Below are positions 47,690-57,400 of a stretch of 64,000 bases of DNA, piece after piece. Position 1 is the stretch's first letter, and each line of letters starts with the position of its first letter. Made by a program: the position numbers and the translations under genes. This DNA comes from Moringa oleifera (taxonomy: Eukaryota > Streptophyta > Magnoliopsida > Brassicales > Moringaceae), in contig JAJFZO010000609.1 of NCBI GenBank assembly GCA_021397835.1, positions 5,272,001 to 5,336,000 on the forward strand, written 5' to 3'. Below the pieces are notes generated by a model, which ran no database searches, was not told where the DNA came from, and saw only the letters and a program-made list of their open reading frames with translations.

Positions 47690-47904
47690 TAACCAATAAA
47701 TTGCAGAAAAAAAAATATACATCAATAAGCACAGGATTAGCAGAAACAAAGTAATATGAACCATGAGAACTAGATTTCTTTGCAAGGCCAACCACAATTT
47801 TGCCAATAGACAGCAAATGAATTAAAAAAATCTTAACATGTGAAAACAAATCTGCCACCTACAAAGTCACGTATGGTCTTCACGGAACTTTGCTGTGAAT
47901 ATTT

Positions 47905-48960
47905 CTATTACTATACAATCCTACCCTATTGATTTAAAGCAATTGATACAGAGCGCGCAGGTCTGCCTCTGGCTTTGGCTACAGATACAAGCAAGATGAC
48001 ACTATCATTGTCATAAAATTTAAATATCATTGGCAGAAGGTGCGTGTCACCACCACATGCTCCAATGTGTTGCTTTAGAGTGCACTTAAATTAAGAACAT
48101 GCACCGATGCATGGTTGAATAGATGCCTTCTGTGAAACTGGAAAAATTGAACGCCCTTCGATGTAGGATTCACTTCCAAGCTTCCGGATCAAATGTTGGA
48201 CATAGAACTTGGAATGAGTGTCAGTTTGATGTGAATCTGGAAACAAAAATAAATAAGTTGATAAGAATTTGATGATAATTTTACTGAGAAACAAATAATA
48301 ATGTGGTTTCACTATAGGCGGACAATAGGATACTCTGCTAGTATTTCCAATAAGGTGGCATAAACTAACCATCTTCTTTTAAAAGGGAGCACGTCCTTCT
48401 CATTAATCGGGTAATTAAGCTGCTCAAAGTTCCTTCAATGGATTCCATGCTCTTCCTCATTGTTAATAGGTTCCTCAATAAAGCTTCAAGAAGAATATCA
48501 AGAAAAGGAAATCATTTGTAGAAAGAACACAGAAGCAGAAGTGCCAATTAATTGCTCATCATGTAATAACATACCAAGACCCACCGTACCTAAAATGAAG
48601 TCCACAGCTTGGTGCCACCAGCTGGTGAAGTAAGATATTTTTGTCTATTTTAAGGAAGCATCTCTTTCTTTATATTTCCTGTTTTTTTCTTCTGTTCTTC
48701 CGCTTCTTTTTTTCCAAGAGATGAACATAGCAAACAGAGAGTATAAGTACACTGTAGACATACACCTTGTTGTGGTAGAAAGTGAAGTAGGCATACCTTG
48801 AACAAGTGGAAATTATTAACAGCAAATCTTGTGGAGGTAGATGAAGAACTCTTTCAGATTTTCTCTCAAGTAGGAATGAATAAATATTCAGAGGCAAACG
48901 AGCAGGCCCCCTAGTCAACCTACATCAGTGAGCGAACAGAGAAAAGCTGACCTGTGAAAT
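47905..48960 (-). other. Coding-like segments of unknown identity
   Basis: Two minus-strand stretches look like exons but were not recognised. One (about 48240-48091) reads DSHQTDTHSKFYVQHLIRKL, GSESYIEGRSIFPVSQKASI, QPCIGACS. The other (about 48918-48790) reads LTRGPARLPLNIYSFLLERK, SERVLHLPPQDLLLIISTCS. Possible continuation at 48060-47950 (LLPMIFKFYDNDSVILLVSV). They precede the AIR9 exons on the same strand but do not resemble AIR9. Confidence 0.25.
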
Positions 48961-49770
48961 CTTCTGCTAGATTACGATATCTGTTGCTACCAGTAATCAT
49001 GCATGTTTGCTTGACTGACTTTATTGCTGTGTGAAATCTTCCAGGGGCCGTGGTTCATGTCGAAGATGCCCTTGCATAAGTCAAGAAATCATAAGACTGT
49101 GACACTTAAAAATGTTAGGAGAACTTCTGGTGCTTTACAAACAATTTAGAAGGATAAAATACATAAGTCAATCAGATCCTTAGTAAAACCACCACTAGTC
49201 CTTATCAGGTAAGGCAGTTATCACCATTAAAAACATTTGACTTAATTCACTGCAATATCACTTTCACTTACACTTACTCTATAACAGAGCTGACAGCAGT
49301 GGTTCAGAACTATATATTAGTTACAAGAATATTGCACTGCAAATTTGATAGGCAAATTTGCAGGTAAGACTATCAAGAGATAGATTTGAGAATCACTTGA
49401 ACAAAGGTCAATCTTATCCATGAAAAGTTTTAGATGTACAGTAAATAACATGCATGATGCAAATTGCTACATGAAAACTCATTGCTATACTTCATATAGA
49501 TCTGATGTTTGCTGAGCAACCGAAAAACAGTGGACCATAAAGGCCAGTACCAGTGCAGGAAAAGCATGCATAGCAAATTGGGCATGTGATGTGCGGTTAA
49601 CAAACATAAAGGACAACCAACTGAGAGCAGGGAAATAAGGACAGAGCAGGCGCCATACTAACAACAATTGAGAGCAAGGAAATAAGGATAGAGTAGACAA
49701 AAAGTGAACAGCGAGAATGACAAGAGTTAAGGTTGGTTTGGCCACTAGAAGCATGTGTTTTACATACTAA
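48961..49770. other. Intron-like spacer
   Basis: No recognisable exon. The AIR9 exon expected next after 49772 (beginning HLRVEENPIL in that family) was looked for here and not found. Confidence 0.4.
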
Positions 49771-49771
49771 C

Positions 49772-52055
49772 TTCTAGGACTGGTAGATGCAGGAAGCCCT
49801 TCAGAGTTGATATTTTGTTTTTGCTGGCAGCTAAAACCTGCCAATGAATCAATAAATAAATGCATTTAGTTATGATTAAAAGACAAATAAACAAGCAATC
49901 ATACAAATAAAATAAATTGCAAGAGACTTCAATTTATTTTGAGCAACAGAGAGGAACTAGAGGGGGGAAACAGATTCAAACCAAATCAATAATTATTCTA
50001 ACATGAGTCAAGAAGGCCCGAAGGTCTCAATGAGCAAAGCAGGAAACACTTTTAAAGCCTCACCTCCAAGTTGGGCAGCTGAGGCAGGCTTGCAAGTGAG
50101 GTGATTTGATTTCCAGCAAGATACAGTTGCTACAAAAGTGATATATGGATGAAGATCCCATTGGATGCTGAACTCTCACTCTTTACTGACAGAACAAGAA
50201 AAATGAAACCATATGAAACACAGATCTGCAGTGCTTTGCAATTCTTGCGCGGTTCAAATCCAGCCCCTTTAAAATAATTGAAACTCAAATCAAGAAGCTG
50301 GGAAGAAAATAGTCATATAAATCATCTATTAGCTACTTGTCGCGAATCAATGAATAAAATAAATAAGCTGATTGCAAACATTGAGAACCAAGAATTTATC
50401 AGTTTAAGAGTTGTTCAATATCTTCAAAAAAATATCAATAACGAAAAAGGTGACAACAACTTCAAAACAAGGATAAGATTAAGTCTTGAGCTAACAAACC
50501 TGCACTCGTTTCAGTATCTCAACTCCTTCCAATGCAGATAACAGCTTGTCTCTGAGGTAAACAAATTGAAAAGTAGGACTATCAGCTTCAAGGAACTACT
50601 ATAATTAGTTGAAACTATATGCATCTATCTTCATTGTTGTCTTCATATCAATATTTGAAAATTTTTTCCATTTCAGTAGACATGCCAAAGCAAAAAGTAA
50701 TCAGTGACACACCTCAAGAGTGAGGATAGCATATCTGTTTCATGTCATAACTTTTCTCAAATTATTAACAAAACTCTTTGGAGAAACATGACATCAGCTA
50801 ACACTTCTCTAGTAATTTTAGGGAAATGAATTTTCCATTATACAGACAAAAAATCAATAAGGTAAAAAGCATGCACATAATGTCCATTATTCAACTAGTC
50901 AATCCCTAAAGCCAATATCAAAGCATAATATAAAGAACCAACAATGTTAATTTAATGTCAAATATATTTCTAAATTTCATACCTAAGTTATTTATAGACT
51001 ATTACAGATAGTTTATACAATGTTGCTTCTGAATAGCATTATCTTTTAAAGTATTTCTGAAGACACCAGTGGATGCCCCAAAATTTTCAAATGAGAATAC
51101 CTACTTGTACTTGTAAAATAAGAGCACCAGAATTTATCAGTTTAAGAGTTGTTCAATATCTTTAAAAATATATCAATAACGAAAAAGGTGACAACAACTT
51201 CAAAACAAGGACAAGATTAAGTCTTGAGCTAACAAACTTGCACTCATTTCAGTATCTCAACTCCTTCCAATGCAGATAATAGCTTGTCTCTGAGGTAAAC
51301 AAATTGAAAAGTAGGACTATCAGCTTCAAGGAACTACTATAATTAGTTGAAACTATATGCATCTGTCTTCATTGTTGTCTCTATGTCAATATTTGAAAAT
51401 TTTTCCCTTTTCAGCAGACATGCCAAAGCAAATAGTAATCAGTGACACAGTTCAAGAGTGAGGATAGCATATCTGTTTCATGTCATTAACTTTTCTCAAA
51501 TTATTAACTAAACTCTTGGAGAAACATGACATCAGCTAACACTTCTCTAGTAATTTTAGGGAAATGACTTCTCCATTATACAGACAAAAAATCAATAAGG
51601 TAAAAAATATGCACATAATGTCCATCATTCAACTAGTCAATCCCTAAAGCTAATATCAAAGCGTAATATAAAGAACCAACAATGTTAATTTAATGTCAAA
51701 TATATTTCTAAATTTCATACCTAAGTTATTTATAGACTATTACAAATAGTTTATACAATGTTGCTTCTGGATTAGCATTATCTTTTAAAGTATTTTTGAA
51801 GACACCAGTGGATGCCCCAAAATTTTCAAATGAGAATACCTACTTGTACTTGTAAAGTAAGAGCACCAGAATTTACCAATTTAAGAGTTGTTCAATATCT
51901 TCAAAAAAATATCAATAACGAAAAAGGTGACGACAACTTCAAAACAAGGATAAGATTAAGTCTTGAGCTAATAAACTTGCACTTGTTTCAGTATCTCAAC
52001 TCCTTCCAATGCAGATAATAGCTTGTCTCTAAGGTAAACAAATTGAAAAGTAGAA
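49772..52055 (-). pseudogene. AIR9 leucine-rich-repeat exons, partial gene
   Basis: Consecutive exons on the minus strand follow the LRR region of AIR9: SPTFQFVYLRDKLLSALEGV (present three times: 52055-51977, 51316-51238, 50578-50500), LLDLSFNYFKGAGFEPRKNC (50297-50226), QLYLAGNQITSLASLPQLPN (50129-50064), FLSVAQNKLKSLAI (49956-about 49912) and VLAASKNKISTLKGF (49837-49772). Splice sites are mostly good, but the donor after the second exon is AT instead of GT, and the middle exon copy has TGA before its last codons. AIR9 is a roughly 1700-residue microtubule-associated protein of the preprophase band and division site. The basic N-terminus and the A9 repeats are absent here; an A9 fragment is at 24.7-25.1 kb. 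Confidence 0.8.
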
Positions 52056-52605
52056 CTATCAGCTTCAAGGAACTACTATAATTAGTTGAAACTATATGCA
52101 TCTATCTTCATTGTTGTCTCCATATCAATATTTGAAAATTTTTTCCTTTTCAGTAGACATGCCAAAGCAAAAAGTAATCAGTGACACACCTCAAGAGTGA
52201 GGATAGCATATCTGTTTCATGTCATAACTTTTCTCAAATTATTAACTAAACTCTTGGAGAAACATGACATCAGCTAACACTTCTCTAGTAATTTTAGGGA
52301 AATGAATTTTCCATTATACAGACAAAAAATCAATAAGGTAAAAAGCATGCACATAATGTCCATTATTCAACTAGTTAATCCCTAAAGCCAATATCAAAGC
52401 ATAATATAAAGAACCAACAATGTTAATTTAATGTCAAATATATTTTTAAATTTCATACCTAAGTTATTTACAGACTATTACAGATAGTTTATACAATGTT
52501 GCTTCTGGATTAGCATTATCTTTTAAAGTATTTCTGAAGACACCAGTGGATGCCCCAAAATTTTCAAATGAGACTACCTACTTGTACTTGTAAAATAAGA
52601 GCACC
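50391..52605. repeat. Three tandem copies of a 738-bp unit carrying an AIR9 exon
   Basis: Units 50391-51128, 51129-51867 and 51868-52605 are highly similar, with isolated substitutions and one or two single-base indels. Each holds one AIR9 exon (50500-50578, 51238-51316, 51977-52055) with flanking intron. Unit borders share gagcaccagaat. The third unit is followed by unrelated sequence (catgcagtcc) and the first is preceded by unique sequence. Confidence 0.95.
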
Positions 52606-53325
52606 AGAATCATGCAGTCCTTAAAAATCGAAAAATAATATTTGTGTTTATATAACATTTATGAATGTAAATGTGCATGTGTTTAGATGTGAATGTATGG
52701 ATGAATTCATGTATGCAAATATATGTATGCATCCAAACGAAGTAGATATGATATGCGGGATAAAGAAATTAAACAATGAAGGACATTCATAGGGCCTATA
52801 CTAGTTACTAAATAAAGCGCAAACCTTGAAAAGTCACAAACACCTTACATTGTTAAGGACATTCTCTCAACATTCAATAGCTGCAAAAATTCTTCATTAC
52901 CCACACAAACTTTTAGGACTAACAGTAAAAGCAATCATATTAAGGATTCCTGATATCTTTCTACTTCTTGTCTACCTAAGCCTTATGCTATTAGAAGCAC
53001 CAAATAAGCATGTGAAATCTAGATAGCAAAAAGCATAAGGAAGAATCATAATCTAAAGCAAGTCGCTGCATCAAAGCTATGTTCACTACCTAATCAGAGA
53101 CATAGTGATTAAACACTAAAAGCCATAATCCAAAATCTGAATCCTAAGAACAATCCTCCATTTGCTATCTTGGCTATTTGTTTCCTTTATTCCCTGGGGT
53201 AAAAATATCTAAGTTGCATGACATGCATTAGATTCAATAACTAAAAGCTTGTTATTCAATATTCAATGCTAAATTATTAGTTTCCACGAGAAAGGGATCC
53301 AAATTGGAGAATTATATATACCTCA
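52606..53325. other. Spacer, no gene seen
   Basis: Non-repetitive AT-rich sequence. The AIR9 exon expected before the triplicated one was not found. Confidence 0.4.
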
Positions 53326-53331
53326 TTGTCA

Positions 53332-53417
53332 CGTTTTCCCATAAGCTCCAAAGCAGTAGAGTGCCTCCCTTTTAGTGCTTCTAGCTCTACCATTATGCCA
53401 AGCAATAAGACAGTCTC
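53332..53417 (-). pseudogene. Golgin candidate 5 / TMF-like exon fragment
   Basis: One minus-strand exon-like segment reads LLLGIMVELEALKGRHSTAL, ELMGKRDNE, then a donor GAG|GTATAT at 53332. It matches the conserved C-terminal coiled-coil block (ELEALRRRHSAALELMGERD) of plant golgin candidate 5, the TATA element modulatory factor homologue that tethers vesicles at the Golgi. No neighbouring exon of this gene was recognised, so it is a lone fragment. Confidence 0.6.
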
Positions 53418-53943
53418 AACCATAGTTTTTCACATTGCAAGCAGACATAAGAAAACTTTATCAGTTTAAGAACTCCATTAAAGCCATAGATCGATTCCAT
53501 TGATGCCTTATGTGAATTGAAAATAGTAATAATATATTAAAAGCTATTGTCATCTTAACACATATAATGACAAAAATATGCAACCACCAAAAATTATCAA
53601 ATTTACAATGGCAACAGTTAGAACATAGCCCCAGAATAAATAGTGCAATAGTATCTATATACAAGAGTTGAAAAAATGTTATAACCAAATGAGAGATATA
53701 TGATGCAAGTTCCCTATCTATAATGCTCAACTATGCAGTGTGCTAGACCTTCACATTCCCAGCTAATGTCAAGCTAGATGATGGATTAGAAGTATTTATC
53801 AAAAAGACCTAAAAGATGGTCATAATTATTACATCACTTCAACCGTAATTAAATTAATTCAAAAAATGTTGACACTTAAGCAAAAATTGCAAATAATTTT
53901 CATTTCAAGGTAATACCTTTGAAGAGGTAAGAGAGAAAGTATT

Positions 53944-54352
53944 TACCGTCACAAACCAGAAATCTTTATGTGTTTTATGTTAGCACGAACATTGTCATCT
54001 AGCTCTTACAAAAGAAAACAGGGTCATCTGTTGATCCAATCATGCTATAGTTTATCTTAGTAATAAAATATAAAATTAAATAATAATACAAAAAACATGC
54101 AATTTGGATAATATCCATATAAAACCCACCTACATGGCCTCTTATTTTTATCAGTGACAACATAGAGCAAGGCCTGCCCATCCTTGGCCCATGCAATGTT
54201 TGAAATATGATCTGCTTTAGGCTTACTACATAAAACACCAAAATTCAAATTCTTCACAAATAACTTAAAGAAGTCATTATCCTTATCATACATGATGCAT
54301 GCAAGCAATATATGATCCAATGATATCTCTGACAATTCTTCGTAAATATAAC
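53944..54352 (-). pseudogene. Prolyl oligopeptidase-family exons, fragment
   Basis: Exon 54352-54130 (acceptor TTTGTAG|G, donor G|GTGGG) reads EISLDHILLACIMYDKDNDF, FKLFVKNLNFGVLCSKPKAD, HISNIAWAKDGQALLYVVTD. The next segment (about 54057-53944) reads YSMIGSTDDPVFFCKS, stop, then DDNVRANIKHIK in a shifted frame. This is the beta-propeller region of plant S9 prolyl oligopeptidases (protease II-like). The catalytic Ser-Asp-His domain is not present, so no peptidase could be made. Upstream and downstream exons were not found. Confidence 0.7.
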
Positions 54353-54446
54353 CTACAAATGAATTAAAAATTAATAGAGACAAATCATTTCCCTTATGTA
54401 TAACCTTCTTAGATTAAAAATCAGTTATGCATCAAAAATTCTTTTT

Positions 54447-55025
54447 TCAGCTTACTTGAACTTGCATCTGGCAATGATGTTAAAGGTTTTAAACAATTAG
54501 TAAAGCAGGATGATTCTTCAATTGATGAGGTTGGACTCTGGCACAGCTGCAAAAAGGGCTCAAGGCATGTAGTTCCCACTAGCAGAACACCTTTGATGAT
54601 TGCTACCAGTTATGGTAGTATTAATGTGATCAAGTATATACTTGCACACTATAAGGCTGATGTGGATCGCACTTATGGTGTGGATAAAATTACTACTCTT
54701 CATTATGCTGCTTCCAGTGGATCTATTAATGCAATAGATGTGGTTAAGCTGCTTTTATTTACAAGTGCTAATCCAATATTCTCTTTTTGAATATCTTCTC
54801 CAATGGCTTCAAAATCTAGTGATGTTCCTGCTAGCTCTGCAGTAGAGAAGAAAGAGTACCCAACTGATCCATCCTTACCTGACATAAAGAGTAGCATTTA
54901 TGCAACAGGTGAGTTTCACGTATTCTCTTCCAAGGTTCGCCCTTATTCATGTGCATACTCCCATGATTGAACTAAATGCCCCTTTGTCCACCCAAGAGAA
55001 AATGTTCACAGAAGAGACCCAGGAA
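54447..55025 (+). pseudogene. RR-TZF CCCH zinc finger with ankyrin repeats, internally deleted
   Basis: A plus-strand stretch gives LLELASGNDVKGFKQLVKQD, SSIDEVGLWHSCKKGSRHVV, PTSRTPLMIATSYGSINVIK and TTLHYAASSGSINAIDVVKL (two ankyrin repeats), then a TGA at 54788, then SSPMASKSSDVPASSAVEKK, EYPTDPSLPDIKSSIYATGE, FHVFSSKVRPYSCAYSHD, stop, TKCPFVHPRENVHRRDP. This is the order of arginine-rich tandem CCCH proteins (AtC3H29/30/66 type): ankyrin repeats, serine-rich linker, KEYPxDPSLPDIK, first CCCH finger. About 60-100 residues between the ankyrin repeats and linker are deleted, and homology ends inside the first finger at about 55025. Intact proteins act in stress-related RNA regulation. Confidence 0.8.
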
Positions 55026-55240
55026 ATGCTGAAGATCTTCCCCTATTTCCCCGTTTCTTCTTAGAATGAGGAGGTTTTAAGAGAGAGAGGGGGAAAGAGA
55101 GAAGTAGAGAAGGAAGAAGAGTGCCAAAGGCATAAGTATTATCCTTTAAATAGCCACTTAATTGTCACATTTTGAAGGAATGCATTAGACATTTCATGCA
55201 TGCCTTCAAAATATGAAGATCTAATTAGAGAAAGTTTTAG
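55026..55240. other. Spacer, no gene seen
   Basis: Contains a GA-rich patch (gagagagggggaaagagagaag at about 55081-55110) but no recognised gene. Confidence 0.4.
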
Positions 55241-55319
55241 TAGCTAAGAAACCCACATCTAGGCCTGTTTGAAACTATGACTTAAAAGCTGCTAACTCCA
55301 TGGTTAACTATGATGCCCA

Positions 55320-55418
55320 TTCAGAGCAAAAGGGAAAAACAACAAGGTCTCAATCCAAAGAGCCTGTGAGGAAGTGTTTCTTTTGTGGGAAACCTGCCCA
55401 TATTAAGAGGTACCGGTA
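55320..55418 (+). mobile_element. Copia gag zinc-knuckle fragment
   Basis: About 100 bp reading KGKTTRSQSKEPVRKCFFCG and KPAHIKRY. It matches the Gag end of the copia fragment at 15560-15640 (SQSKGHVRKCFFCGKPGHIK) at nucleotide level (gtctcaatccaaag, ttcttttgtgg). It stops exactly where the TAG-rich array begins. No other part of the element is present nearby. Confidence 0.8.
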
Positions 55419-56745
55419 GTAATAATCTAACAGTAGCAAGAATCTAGCAGTACCGATAGTAGTGATGTAGCAATGGTAGTAATATTGTAGTACCGATAAT
55501 AGTGATGTAGCAGTGGTAGTAATCTTGCAATAGCAATAATCTAGCTATAGTAGTAATCTAACAATAGTAGTAGCATTTTCTTGTAGCAATAGTGGTAATC
55601 TAATGGCAGCAATTTTACAATAGTTGTACCAAGTGTCACTACTCTTGTAATAGTAGTAGCAATAATTTAGCAGTAGGAATAATGTAGTAGTAGCAGTAGT
55701 AATCTACCAATAGGTATAGAAGTAGTGATAGTGGTAATTTAGCAATAATCTAGCAATAGCAGTAATTTAGCAATAATCTAAAGGTATTAGTAACCTTACT
55801 GTAATAGTAATCTAACAGGATCTAGTAGTAGTAATTTTGCAGTATTACTAATATTGCAGTGTCATTAATCTTGCAATAGCAGTCATCTTTCAGTAGTAGT
55901 AATTTAGCAGTAGCATTAATCTTACATAGCACTAATGCTATAATAGTAGCTATTTTTTAGTAGCTGTAATTTCGCAATAGCACTAATCTTATAGTAGTAG
56001 TAGCACTAGTCTTCCAATAGCAGTAATAGTAGTAGTAGTAATCTAGTAGCAGTGTGACAGTAATTTTACTATACTAATAATTTAGCAGCAATAGTAATCT
56101 TGTAGTAGCAATAATCTAACAATAGCAATGGGAGTAATCTTGCAGTAACGGTGGCAATAATTTAGCAGTAGCAACAGTACTAATCGAAGGGTAATCTAGC
56201 AGTACTAGTAGCAGTAATCTTGGAGTAGTAGAAGCACTAACGTAAAAGTAGCATAGTAGCAGTAATCTTGGAGTAACAGAAGCACTAATGTAGAAGTAGC
56301 ATAGTAGCAGTAATTTGCAGTAATTTACAGTAGCAACAGCAATAATATAGCAGTAGCAATTGTAGTAGCAGTAATTTAGCAGTAGGTGTAGTAATAATCT
56401 AGCAGTAGCACTAGTAGTAATCAAAATCTAGCAATAGCAAGAATCTAGCAGTAATGATAATAACAATCTAGCAGTAATCTAACAGTAATAGCAATAATAT
56501 TGCAGTAGGAGTAGCTTATTTAGCAATAATCTAGCAATAGGAGTAATCTTGCTGTACAGTAATCTAACAGAATCAGTAGCAGTAATTCTGCAATAGCAGT
56601 AGCCATAGTTTCACAATGACACTAATCTAGTAGTAGTAGTAGCAGTAGTAATAATCTAGTAGTAGTGGCACTAATTTTACAGTAGAAGTACTAATAATCT
56701 TGCAGTAGGAGTGGCAGCGATTTGCAATAGTAGTACCAATGATTA
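55419..56745. repeat. Degenerate TAG-rich array (AGTAGTAATCTAGC-like)
   Basis: About 1.3 kb made almost only of imperfect copies of words such as agtagtaat, aatctagcagtag and aatcttgcagtag. The unit is not fixed; spacing varies between roughly 12 and 20 bases. It begins immediately after the gag fragment. Long apparent reading frames here on both strands are low-complexity artefacts. Confidence 0.9.
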
Positions 56746-56904
56746 TTGTATGGGATTCTCTTTTATAGATTAAACCGTGTCTATAGCCATAAACATACGC
56801 AGAAATTGAGAAAGTTAAGTTTCTGGAGTTTGTTTCCTTTTTGTCTTGCTGTTATTGCCACTGCCCAGCAATCCAACCACTAAGCCGGAGATAGAACCTT
56901 CCCC

Positions 56905-57400
56905 AATAGACTACTGTATAGCTATACTACTTCTATACTACCATTTCTACTGCTATACTACCATACTACTATACTGCTACTACTATATAACTATACCCCT
57001 ACTGCTACTACTATATGACTATACACCTACCACTATACTACAATACTGTTATATTGCTATAATCCTATACTGTGACACAGCTATATTGCTACTCAGTTAT
57101 ACTACTATACTACTATATTGCTATATTGCTATGCTTATACTGTTATTGCTATGCTACTTTACTACTACTATGCTGCTACTACTGTATTGCTTTTGCTATA
57201 CTCTTATTACTATACTACTTTACTGTTACTATATTGCTTCTGTTATACTCCTTGCTATATTACTATATTGTGATTTTGCTATGGCTGTACTGTTAGACTG
57301 CTGTTTGCTATGGCTATACTTCTAATTACTTTACTGTTATTACTATACTGCTACTGCTATGTTGCTTCTACAATACTCCTATTGCTAGTGCTATAGTGCT
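56905..57400. repeat. Degenerate CTA-rich array (opposite polarity)
   Basis: About 500 bp of imperfect ctactactatactgcta-like words, roughly the reverse-complement word family of the array at 55419-56745. A 159-bp non-repetitive spacer separates the two arms. Confidence 0.88.

Larger units (their letters stand above)
43891..47904. repeat. 4-kb tandem duplication, second unit
   Basis: Second head-to-tail unit, 4014 bp against 4050 bp for the first. It ends at tgaatattt near 47904, after which unique sequence resumes (ctattactatacaatcctac). Confidence 0.86.

Noticed and set aside
50245..50265. tRNA B-box-like ggttcaaatcc
   Set aside because: It lies inside the AIR9 exon coding GFEPRKNC on the other strand; no A-box or cloverleaf around it.
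50391..52605. CRISPR or satellite-type array
   Set aside because: Only three long units with an exon inside and no short spacers; this is tandem genic duplication in a eukaryote.
56116..56424. 102-codon minus-strand open frame
   Set aside because: Same reason: a translation of the degenerate TAG-rich array.
56846..57325. 159-codon open frame rich in Leu, Tyr and Cys
   Set aside because: It lies almost wholly in the CTA-rich array; the frame is open only because the repeat contains few stop triplets in that phase.
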